A stretch of 6,778 nucleotides of DNA from Wenyingzhuangia sp039768865 (lineage in GTDB: Bacteria > Bacteroidota > Bacteroidia > Flavobacteriales > Flavobacteriaceae), in assembly GCF_039768865.1 (NCBI RefSeq), contig NZ_JBDMZQ010000110.1; one strand, given 5' to 3'. Within the stretch, counting starts at the first letter, position 1; each line of letters opens with the position of its first letter. The position numbers were made by a program, and so were the translations under genes. The notes under the pieces are model-generated. The model was not told the DNA's origin. It made no database searches and saw only the letters and a program-made list of their open reading frames with translations. Shown in pieces: positions 1 through 6,484 of this stretch.

Positions 1-1
1 C

Positions 2-274
2 CAACAAGGAAAAGAAACTTCGACCAACCCTATTGCATCCATCTTTGCATGGACACGTGGTCTTCAGCACCGAGGGAAGTTGGACGATAACCAAGCTTTG
101 ATTGACTTTTGTTCAACCCTAGAAGCGGTTTGTGTTGAAACCGTTGAAAGTGGAAAAATGACCAAAGATTTGGCCTTACTAATTCACAAAGAAAACTTGT
201 CCAAAGAGCATTACCTCACCACGCAGCAATTCTTGTCTGCGTTGAAAGAGAATCTCGACGCCAAGTTAGGCTAA
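2..274 (+). CDS. icd: NADP-dependent isocitrate dehydrogenase, C-terminal part (5' end outside window)
   Basis: This is the last 90 residues of a homodimeric, eukaryotic-type NADP-dependent isocitrate dehydrogenase, the TCA-cycle enzyme that oxidatively decarboxylates isocitrate to 2-oxoglutarate and makes NADPH in the cytoplasm. The frame is open from base 2. The peptide TSTNPIASIFAWTRGL near its start is nearly identical to the conserved C-terminal block of human IDH1 (as I recall it), and the following HRGKLDDN, ETVESGKMTKDLA and YLTTQQFLSALKENL segments also align in order with that family. It ends with two consecutive TAA stops (272-277). It is followed directly by an intrinsic terminator, so it is probably the last gene of its transcript. 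The next gene converges on it from the minus strand. The start codon and active-site residues lie outside the window. Confidence 0.95.
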   Translation, partial: QQGKETSTNPIASIFAWTRGLQHRGKLDDNQALIDFCSTLEAVCVETVESGKMTKDLALLIHKENLSKEHYLTTQQFLSALKENLDAKLG

Positions 275-299
275 TAAGCCCATCAAGATTAAATAGACT

Positions 300-329
300 A
301 ACCCTGACCTTATCGTCAGGGTTTTTTTT
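300..329 (+). terminator. Intrinsic terminator of the isocitrate dehydrogenase gene
   Basis: A perfect 9-bp stem, AACCCTGAC (300-308) with GTCAGGGTT (315-323), closes a 6-base loop. A run of eight T (322-329) overlaps the right arm. It lies 26 bases after the first stop codon. Read on the minus strand the hairpin is followed by AGTCTATTT, which is not a U-tract, so it should work well only for the plus-strand gene. It is also the only hairpin I see between the two convergent genes. Confidence 0.93.
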
Positions 330-339
330 GTGGCCAAGC

Positions 340-1056
340 TTAATTAAATTTTTGGCTCTTTATTGACACAGTCTGATTTCCAGTCACGTCTCTGAGAGAG
401 AACATAAACCAAAAGTTCAAAGACCATTCTTCGTTTTGAATTTCAATTATATGTTCATTTTGATTAGACCCAGACTCCATAACTTCTTCATTTGTCGCGT
501 AAATCGTTGCATTTTCAAAGGAGTCATTATCTGCTGAGCGTGCATCAAAAAACAGTTGATCTCCTTCGTTGTCCTGCACCACAACAATTATTTTATTTTG
601 TGCTTCATTAAAGTCAATTGATTTGATCACAGGAATAAAATTTGGGATTGCGTCTCCAGGTGTTGAATTACTAAAGGTCGTGGAAATGCTCTCCCCTGAA
701 GTATTTACCGCTTTTACATTCCAGGTAAAAGAACGGGCTTTGGGCAGGACTAACTGTGCTCTAGTGTTTTTTATTGTTTGCGAAAGTATGACCATTCCCG
801 AAATGTCATATACCCTCACTTCATAATGATCTGCAAAACTTACGCTACTCCATTCAAAACTTACTTGAATGGTACTGCCCAAATCGTTCCCCACGCAAAA
901 GCTATTGTTTGTTGGAACAAGCAAAGTAACCGCTTGTGGTATAGGATCTGGATCTGGAAGAATTACAGGGTCTGGATCATCTTTACCTCCTCCACCGCAA
1001 GCGATGGCAAACAGAGATACAAAAAGGCAAAGAGTTTTTGGGGCAAAGATTTTCAT
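340..1056 (-). CDS. Surface lipoprotein with fibronectin III-like domain, coupled to the upstream metalloprotease
   Basis: This is a 238-residue lipoprotein of unknown function. Residues 1-20 form a lipoprotein signal peptide (Lys2, a hydrophobic stretch from about residue 8, then FAIAC with the lipidated Cys20). After the cysteine come GGGG and KDDPDP. Lys-Asp-Asp close to the lipidated Cys resembles the lipoprotein export signal (LES) that sends Bacteroidota lipoproteins to the outer face of the outer membrane, although here it sits at +5 to +7, further from the Cys than usual. A Pro/Asp-rich linker (27-41) leads to an Ig/fibronectin III-like domain (about 43-130; ADHYEVRVYD and SFTWNVKAVN look like typical strands). 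A second beta-rich part (about 141-238) has no family I recognise. The ATG overlaps the protease TGA as ATGA, with no clear Shine-Dalgarno, so coupled translation is likely. A role as anchor, partner or inhibitor of the protease is inference from position only. Confidence 0.88.
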   Translation of the reverse strand: MKIFAPKTLCLFVSLFAIACGGGGKDDPDPVILPDPDPIPQAVTLLVPTNNSFCVGNDLGSTIQVSFEWSSVSFADHYEVRVYDISGMVILSQTIKNTRAQLVLPKARSFTWNVKAVNTSGESISTTFSNSTPGDAIPNFIPVIKSIDFNEAQNKIIVVVQDNEGDQLFFDARSADNDSFENATIYATNEEVMESGSNQNEHIIEIQNEEWSLNFWFMFSLRDVTGNQTVSIKSQKFN

Positions 1057-1277
1057 TGTTTTAGCAGGTGTTTAATTTCTATATTTTCGTTGAGATTACT
1101 CCCTTTAAGTAGATAAACTCCAGGGGGAAATGCGGATAAATCTATCCGGAGTTTTGGTTCAGCGCGCATCTGCATGATCAATTCTCCATTTAGATTAAAG
1201 AGTTGAACAATACCTTGCGCCCCTTCAACAAAAATATAATTCGTTGTAGGATTGGGGTAAACAACAATTCCATCGCT
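1053..1277 (-). other. T9SS type A sorting domain coding region
   Basis: Residues 1519-1592 of the 3' frame show the conserved blocks of the Por/type A sorting tail: VVYPNPTTNYIFVEG, VQLFNLNGELI, LRIDLSAFPPGVYLLKG and the final Lys-rich IEIKHLLKQ. This C-terminal domain is recognised by the type IX secretion machinery and normally removed on export, with attachment to a surface sugar or release. It requires a Sec signal peptide, which in this gene is in the other frame at 5867-6484. Confidence 0.93.
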
Positions 1278-4200
1278 TAAGTAGAGGTTGTCCGTAAATG
1301 TGCTTTTACATGCCTTTTCCGTTGAAATATAAACTTTGTTATTACCACTTTGTAAGGCAACAGTAAGAAGGTGCGAATCTTTTCCTTCCGCGTATACTGT
1401 CTTTTGGTATCGATCGTTTACGTAAACATAATAAACTTCCGCTCCCGCAACACGATACTGCGCTTTCTTCGCTTTTGAGGATATACTTTCTTTACGGGCA
1501 CTGATCTCTTGTTGCGCTTCTACAACCATTTGGATACCCTTTAGCGGAGCGCCATAGTCATCAGAAAAGTGAAGTTCCAAATCATATTTTCCATTTTTCA
1601 AATCATTCAAATAATTTATACTATTGGGGGCAATGCCATTAATTGTATGTGAATAATCTTCTCTCTTTACATGGAGGTCATATCTATAGTTGGAACTGTT
1701 TGAAAACATAATTCTCCCTGATGCTGTATTTGGACAAGTTTCAGAATAGGCGATAAATTCCAAGAGATTTGTATTGATCAATACTCCACCATTGATGTCT
1801 ACTGTTTCATTCTCTGGCGTATTCGAGTAAAGATCTTCTGCATCATTTACTCCATCTTTATCACTATCCAACTGGTCCATCGCACAGCCCTGTTCGTTTA
1901 CTTCACTCCCAGGAGCAGTATTGGGGCACAGATCTAGATCGTCTGTCACCCCATCTCCATCAGTGTCCAGCTGATACATAGCACAGCCTTGGTCATTGAC
2001 TTCTGAATTGATTAATCTACATGGGCAATCATCATCATCGATAGACACACCATCTCCATCTACATCAAAATTGACTAAACCACAATCTAAGGAAAAAGTC
2101 ACATGATCATCAGTAAACCAATCCGAGTTAGACATGGCTGCTTGAGGATTATCAACTGCAACACAGGACAAATTGGAGTTATCATTCACATACAATGTTT
2201 TCAGTAGATTATTTGCTCCATTTTTAAGGGATAAATATTCTAATTCATTTCCAAAAGCTGAAAGTTCTACTAACCGATTTAAATCATCTAAATCCAATGC
2301 TCTTAAGTTATTTGAATCCACAAACAAAACACTTAATTTTTTATTCATTGAGAGGTCCAAACAGCTTATTAAGTTATTGGATAAATAAAGCGTTCTTAAA
2401 TTCTCATGCTGTTGCAAGTCAATAAATTCCAACTTATTATTGCTTAACAATAATTTTTCAATATTTAAATTATTTGAGAGATCAATCCGCTCTAAATCGT
2501 TTTCTTCTAAATCAATGTATTCCAGCTTAATCGTTTTAGACAAATCAATTGAAGTGATATTGTTTTTCCACAGTATCAACTTTTTCAGCCCCACAAAACC
2601 TTCAATTCCTGTAACGTCAGAGATTCCCAAATTAAACAAATTAAGCTCTGTAATTGAAGTGATATTTTCAGTTAATACATAATCATCCAGAATTTGATCC
2701 GCTCCTAAATCAATTAATGCTTGTTCAAATGCATCATCAGGAATATAGGTCATCTGACTTAGCGCACAGCCATCATCATTTACCTCTTCACCTTCAAAGG
2801 TATTTGGACATAAATCATACTCATCCAATACACCATCTAAATCTTCATCTAGCTGTATTTGAGCACATCCATTTACATCCACATCCATTCCTAATTCAGT
2901 ACAAGGACATTGATCGTTTTCAAATGAAACCCCATCGTTATCAAAATCCATTTGCGGGCTTTCACAAGAGGTGTTGTACTCTACATTATCATTTTTATAC
3001 CAAAATTCTTTACTTTCAGCAAGTATTACATCATCTACTTCTATACAACTCAAGGAAGGATTGCTCAGGACATTAAATTCATTAAGCTGTTGATTATTTC
3101 CATTCTTTAACACCAAATAATACAGATCATTTTGGAATATATTCAAAGTAGTTAAAGCAGGATTACTGGATAAATCAAGGGTTTTAATAGCATTTAATCC
3201 TGCGACTAAACTGATTAATTGAAGATTAGAAGAGGTGTCCAAACAACTTAGCTGATTGTTTTCAATAAACATATGCTTCAGCCCTGGCAAACGCTTTAAA
3301 TCGATGTATCGAAACTGGTTTTCAGATAAATTAATCTCTTCTAATTTTGTGTTTTGAGCTACATCTAGGGATTGCAACTGATTACGGCTTAAATTTAGCT
3401 GACTTAATGCTGTGTTTTGACATAAATCAATGGATTGCAACTGATTACGACTTAAATTTAGCTGACTTAATGCTGTGTTTTGAGATAAATCAATGGATTG
3501 CAATGAATTATCGCTTGACCATAAAAGTCTTAATTCAGGATTTTTCGAAACATCCAAGGATTCTATCTGATTCTGACTTAGATAAAGCCACCGCAACTTT
3601 GTGTTTTTCGACAAATCTATACGCTGCAGTTGATTATCTTCTATATCCAAAATCTCAAGATTAATGTTTTGTGAAAGATCAATGGAATCGATTTTATTCT
3701 CCCAAAGTGTCAATTCCTCTAGTTGAATAAAACCTTCAATTCCTTCAATGGATGCTATGCCTAAACCTCGGAGATTTAACTCTTGAACAGAACCTATATT
3801 GTCTGGATCTACATAGTCATCCAATGTATCATCTAATCCAAAATCAATTAAGGCTTGTTCAAAGGCGTCGTCGGGTACAAAGGTTCTAAACTCATTTTCC
3901 GATTGGGTTGTAAAGCTATAAACAGGAGAAAAAGAACCTCTACCACAAGTGTTCTCGGCCCGAACACGCCAAAAATAGTTCGTGTCATAACCTAACTCCG
4001 TGCTTGTATAGTGAGTATTCTCCAATTGTTCTTGGACCACAATTGTTTCAAAATTAGCCGCTGTAGATATCTCTAGCGTGTAGGTAGCATTCACGGTCTC
4101 TTCCCATTGAAACTGATAAGGAAACCGAAGAGAGGTCGCTTCATTTTTGGGGCTTTCCAATAAAGGGACAGCTGGGAGTTGGTCAGTTAAAAATAGATAT

Positions 4201-5831
4201 AGCGGTTGATCATAAGACGTTGCTCCAGCGCTTAGAGTTAAGTTCAATTTAGTTTCTCTTAAGTGGTGCGTCGTGAAATCTGACAATTGTAAGACAACTG
4301 TTGTTGCATCAGAAGTTACCGTAGGAAGGTCAAAAGTAGCCTGAATTCCTGTATCGTCTTCTATAGAGAATCTCACTGTTTCATTAAAACCATTTCTTGA
4401 TTTATAGAGAAATTTAAACTCAAATACATTGTCCTCTTCAAGACATTGACTTTGGCTGATTTTTTCTAAAGCTGCATAAAAGTCTGTTTCTACAACGCTG
4501 ATGGGCGCATCATTGATGTCCAAAAATATATTCTCATGCCCTTTTAGCATTATTCTCCCTGAAGAAGTCATAAGGCCAAAGGGAACCGTCAATTCATAGG
4601 AACCCGTATTGGGAATTCCCTCTACAAGTAGGGTAAACCCCTCTCCATCATCCGTGGAAAAATATACATCTACCTTTGGGGTATTTATTGGAGAACTATC
4701 TGTCTGCCCTACCTCCCATTGAATCAATTGTTTTGTTCCAGCAAACCATTGTTCAGCTTCATTTTGCGTTAGAATGCTAAAAGGTGCTAAAGTTTCTTTA
4801 ACCTCTACTTTAATCTTTTCACTGACTGTTGTTCCAATAAATGGTACGTTGTCACGGACTCTAAAATCAAAATTCATGTAACGCGAAACAGCCGGTAAAA
4901 CTTCCCAGGTGTTGGCCAACTCACCGCGCTTGATTGTTTCCAAATTTGGAAAATATCGGGAAGGAGCGGAACTTGGAGGTAACCAACGAAACAAAGCCCC
5001 TATTTTGGATTGAGCTACTGGAGGCGCTACTGCCTGTCCTGCATCCATCTGTGACCACGTAAAACTTAAAGCATCTCCATCTGGATCATTAACCTCTCCC
5101 TCTAATAAAAAAGGTGTATTGGCAGGAATAATATGATTTTTTCCAGCATTGATTACAGGAATAGTATTGTCATTGTCTTGACGAACTTGACAGTTTAAAT
5201 CGGCAACATAAGCTTTCATTTGTTGGATGCTTTGGGAATGGAAATAGAGGTATTCTCCTCCTGGAACATCTGTAGATTCGCAAAGTCCATTATAAGACAT
5301 AAGGGTGTTCCCAGACCCTGTCTCTACAGCAGAGTTTTGTGTCAACTGTTCATTTAAACCTTCACAATTATTAAAGGTATGACGCGCTGAAAACTGATGC
5401 CCTATTTCATGGGCAAAAGTCCCAAGATAAGGATCAAGGTTATATCGTATTCCTGTAATACCCGAACTGGTTTTCTCTTCGCAGACACCAAATAAATGTG
5501 CAATCCCACCTCCTCCCAAACGCAAAAGGTGGCTAAAATCATAGGTAGAGCTGCTAATTGTACTTTCAAGAATTCCAGGAAAAGAACTCAAAACATCAGA
5601 TTGATCCAAAGAAGATAAGTTATCTGTAGCTGGGTCTAAAAAAACAATCTCCTCATTTTGGTCAATCAACTCGAACTGAATTCCTACATCCCGTTGAAAA
5701 ATACTGTTGGTGTTTTGCAAAATGACATTTATCCATGACAAAACAGCTTCTTTTTTTGTTGCATCGGATTCGTTAGAAGCGATGTTTAATTCTTGAAGTA
5801 TGTTTTCAGTAAGATTTCCAGCTACCCCCAA
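1053..5831 (-). CDS. Reprolysin-like zinc metalloprotease with LRR, TSP3 and T9SS sorting domains (3' part of a frame-split gene)
   Basis: This is the catalytic and C-terminal part of a secreted metzincin protease. It has no ATG start here: the first usable codon is TTG (5831), and homologous sequence (residues EISTFRLAL) is encoded upstream of it in the same frame, so it is really the continuation of the open frame at 5867-6484. In residues counted from the TTG: catalytic domain 1-213, with zinc motif HEIGHQFSARH at 141-151 (His141, Glu142, His145, His151) and Met-turn NTLMSY (Met178); PKD-like domain about 223-345; a second family-typical beta domain 351-446; fibronectin III-like domain 551-643; LRR array 1 649-956; TSP3 calcium-binding repeats 961-1026; LRR array 2 1027-1252; TSP3 repeats 1254-1348; a repeat-like domain 1352-1505; and a T9SS type A sorting domain 1519-1592 (VVYPNPTTNYIFVEG to IKHLLKQ). 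It should be exported by Sec, then T9SS, and be released or attached at the cell surface. Substrates are unknown. Without the upstream segment it would lack a signal peptide and could not reach T9SS. Confidence 0.93.
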   Translation of the reverse strand: MGVAGNLTENILQELNIASNESDATKKEAVLSWINVILQNTNSIFQRDVGIQFELIDQNEEIVFLDPATDNLSSLDQSDVLSSFPGILESTISSSTYDFSHLLRLGGGGIAHLFGVCEEKTSSGITGIRYNLDPYLGTFAHEIGHQFSARHTFNNCEGLNEQLTQNSAVETGSGNTLMSYNGLCESTDVPGGEYLYFHSQSIQQMKAYVADLNCQVRQDNDNTIPVINAGKNHIIPANTPFLLEGEVNDPDGDALSFTWSQMDAGQAVAPPVAQSKIGALFRWLPPSSAPSRYFPNLETIKRGELANTWEVLPAVSRYMNFDFRVRDNVPFIGTTVSEKIKVEVKETLAPFSILTQNEAEQWFAGTKQLIQWEVGQTDSSPINTPKVDVYFSTDDGEGFTLLVEGIPNTGSYELTVPFGLMTSSGRIMLKGHENIFLDINDAPISVVETDFYAALEKISQSQCLEEDNVFEFKFLYKSRNGFNETVRFSIEDDTGIQATFDLPTVTSDATTVVLQLSDFTTHHLRETKLNLTLSAGATSYDQPLYLFLTDQLPAVPLLESPKNEATSLRFPYQFQWEETVNATYTLEISTAANFETIVVQEQLENTHYTSTELGYDTNYFWRVRAENTCGRGSFSPVYSFTTQSENEFRTFVPDDAFEQALIDFGLDDTLDDYVDPDNIGSVQELNLRGLGIASIEGIEGFIQLEELTLWENKIDSIDLSQNINLEILDIEDNQLQRIDLSKNTKLRWLYLSQNQIESLDVSKNPELRLLWSSDNSLQSIDLSQNTALSQLNLSRNQLQSIDLCQNTALSQLNLSRNQLQSLDVAQNTKLEEINLSENQFRYIDLKRLPGLKHMFIENNQLSCLDTSSNLQLISLVAGLNAIKTLDLSSNPALTTLNIFQNDLYYLVLKNGNNQQLNEFNVLSNPSLSCIEVDDVILAESKEFWYKNDNVEYNTSCESPQMDFDNDGVSFENDQCPCTELGMDVDVNGCAQIQLDEDLDGVLDEYDLCPNTFEGEEVNDDGCALSQMTYIPDDAFEQALIDLGADQILDDYVLTENITSITELNLFNLGISDVTGIEGFVGLKKLILWKNNITSIDLSKTIKLEYIDLEENDLERIDLSNNLNIEKLLLSNNKLEFIDLQQHENLRTLYLSNNLISCLDLSMNKKLSVLFVDSNNLRALDLDDLNRLVELSAFGNELEYLSLKNGANNLLKTLYVNDNSNLSCVAVDNPQAAMSNSDWFTDDHVTFSLDCGLVNFDVDGDGVSIDDDDCPCRLINSEVNDQGCAMYQLDTDGDGVTDDLDLCPNTAPGSEVNEQGCAMDQLDSDKDGVNDAEDLYSNTPENETVDINGGVLINTNLLEFIAYSETCPNTASGRIMFSNSSNYRYDLHVKREDYSHTINGIAPNSINYLNDLKNGKYDLELHFSDDYGAPLKGIQMVVEAQQEISARKESISSKAKKAQYRVAGAEVYYVYVNDRYQKTVYAEGKDSHLLTVALQSGNNKVYISTEKACKSTFTDNLYLSDGIVVYPNPTTNYIFVEGAQGIVQLFNLNGELIMQMRAEPKLRIDLSAFPPGVYLLKGSNLNENIEIKHLLKQ
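1788..2072 (-). repeat. Thrombospondin type 3 (TSP3) repeats, second block
   Basis: Residues 1254-1348 hold three TSP3 repeats: FDVDGDGVSIDDDDCPC, LDTDGDGVTDDLDLCPNT and LDSDKDGVNDAEDLYSNT. The last one has lost both cysteines expected in the family, Tyr1335-Ser1336 standing for Cys-Pro and Gly1349 for the closing Cys, while the calcium-binding Asp pattern is kept. Confidence 0.88.
2076..2753 (-). repeat. Leucine-rich repeat array 2 of the metalloprotease
   Basis: Residues 1027-1252 repeat the architecture of array 1: cap YIPDDAFEQALIDLG, about eight 21-residue LRR units, and an end cap with SNLSCVAVDN and a following Cys1250. The N-terminal caps of the two arrays are very similar over about 100 residues (DDAFEQALID, LDDYV, ELNL, GIEGF, LWxN, SIDLS), so one arose from the other by duplication of a whole LRR + TSP3 module. 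Confidence 0.9.
2754..2951 (-). repeat. Thrombospondin type 3 (TSP3) calcium-binding repeats, first block
   Basis: Residues 961-1026 hold two TSP3 repeats: DFDNDGVSFENDQCPC, and DEDLDGVLDEYDLCPNT followed by a closing NDDGC. The regular Asp spacing binds calcium in this family and the Cys pairs usually form disulfides. The block acts as a stiff calcium-dependent linker between the two LRR arrays. Confidence 0.9.
2964..3887 (-). repeat. Leucine-rich repeat array 1 of the metalloprotease
   Basis: Residues 649-956 of the 3' frame begin with the Bacteroidota LRR cap (FVPDDAFEQALIDFG), followed by about 12 units with a 21-residue period of the form L-x-x-L-x-L-S-x-N-x-L-x-S-I-D-L-S-x-N. The array ends with a cap containing NPSLSCIEVDD and a second Cys before the TSP3 repeats. 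Such arrays normally give a curved ligand-binding surface in internalin-like secreted proteins. It has about four more units than array 2. Confidence 0.9.
3370..3495 (-). repeat. Near-identical 63-bp tandem duplication of one LRR unit
   Basis: Two direct copies, 3370-3432 and 3433-3495, differ at only two of 63 bases and encode the 21-residue unit with SQLNLSRNQLQS and DLxQNTAL. One difference changes Ser to Cys (Cys804, DLCQN). The neighbouring LRR units share the protein pattern but are much more diverged in DNA, so this is a recent unit gain, probably by slippage or unequal crossover. Confidence 0.93.
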
Positions 5832-5866
5832 TGCCAGACGAAAAGTAGATATTTCGCCCTTGGCTT

Positions 5867-6484
5867 TTACTTTAGTAGTTTTTTTTTCGCAGAAATTGTT
5901 TTTTTAGGATCAAATAACTTGCGGTGATCGCGCTCTGTATCTAAATCACAATGAATACGTTCTTCATCTGTCCGCTGAATATCTGAAGCCCAATACAATT
6001 GATATACACTTTCATCGTTTGCTTTCACCAATTTTAAGGGGATACGATCTGTTTGTTCAAAAGTGGCTTGAAGTCCTGTGTATTTTGAATAGGTAAAATT
6101 GACTCGCTTTTTAGGATCGGAAACTGCTGTCCCCACAAAAGATAAAATAGAAGGAAATTTATTTTTTAGTTGAGCTGAAAAAGAGCTTGTTTCATGGATT
6201 TCATATTCCTCAAACATTTTATTATGATTAGGGAAATAAACCCTAGCCTTTTTTCCTTTTACACCGTTAGAAACTACAGTTTTTTTCAATTCATTTAGAA
6301 ACAAGATTGTATCTAAACGATAATTATCTAAAACTTGAGCCGAAGATTTAAGAGGAATTTTTGAGGTGCTAGCAAAATCATCGGACCTCTCCCAATAGGA
6401 AACATATTTCGTTTGGCCAATTAGTGTGTATGAAAATAAAAGAAAACAAGACAATCCAAGCTTCCATTGAGAATTTGCGAACAT
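5867..6484 (-). CDS. Signal peptide and propeptide of the metalloprotease (5' part of a frame-split gene)
   Basis: This 205-residue frame starts at ATG 6484. Residues 1-24 are a Sec signal peptide (Lys8, a hydrophobic core LSCFLLFSYTLIG, cleavage probably near Gly23/Gln24). The mature part matches the propeptide that precedes the catalytic domain in Bacteroidota reprolysin-like proteases: ARVYFPNHNKMFEEYEI (80-96), then FPSILSFVGTAVSDPKKRVNFTYS (110-133, described by position). A single Cys179 in HCDLD near the end could act as a zinc-binding cysteine switch; this is inference. The last residues KKLLK followed by TAA are an out-of-frame ending. Slipping back one base in the A-run at 5879-5887 continues into TTKVKAKGEISTFRLAL and the catalytic domain. 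As it stands the product is a secreted propeptide alone. No Shine-Dalgarno is visible, which is normal for this phylum. Confidence 0.88.
   Translation of the reverse strand: MFANSQWKLGLSCFLLFSYTLIGQTKYVSYWERSDDFASTSKIPLKSSAQVLDNYRLDTILFLNELKKTVVSNGVKGKKARVYFPNHNKMFEEYEIHETSSFSAQLKNKFPSILSFVGTAVSDPKKRVNFTYSKYTGLQATFEQTDRIPLKLVKANDESVYQLYWASDIQRTDEERIHCDLDTERDHRKLFDPKKTISAKKKLLK
5879..5887 (-). other. A9 homopolymer at the frame junction of the metalloprotease gene
   Basis: On the minus strand the codons read GCG AAA AAA AAA CTA CTA AAG TAA. A tenth A, or a -1 slip on A-AAA-AAA, gives GCG AAA AAA AAA ACT ACT AAA GTA and stays open to the stop at 1053. The joined product would be 202 + 16 + 1592 = 1810 residues and includes the conserved STFRLAL strand that opens the catalytic domain. 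One fewer A gives a stop within a few codons. A second run of seven A (5899-5905) lies 11 bases upstream and could also carry the shift, because the downstream frame is closed only just before it. Causes could be a sequencing indel, a real inactivating or phase-variable mutation, transcriptional slippage or ribosomal frameshifting; the sequence alone does not decide. Confidence 0.85.

Noticed and set aside
569..1116. Three overlapping plus-strand frames between 569 and 1116
   Set aside because: They are antisense to the lipoprotein and the protease end, mutually overlapping, and show no recognisable features.
2717..3076. Histidine-rich 119-residue plus-strand open frame that could look like a metal-binding protein
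   Set aside because: It is antisense to the TSP3 and LRR region; the His codons (CAT) arise from the complement of repeated GAT Asp codons. The minus-strand frame has clear domains.
3370..3510. Regular repeats resembling a CRISPR array
   Set aside because: The units abut without unique spacers and are in-frame coding LRRs with a 21-residue period.
3347..3664. Plus-strand 105-residue frame with repeated peptides (IATDYxLNLADLMLCF)
   Set aside because: It is the antisense shadow of the tandem LRR units; its repeat comes from the 63-bp duplication.
5829..5831. TTG as a genuine independent start for a 1592-residue cytoplasmic protein
   Set aside because: Conserved catalytic-domain sequence lies upstream of it in frame, there is no signal peptide, and a T9SS tail needs one; the upstream frame supplies it.
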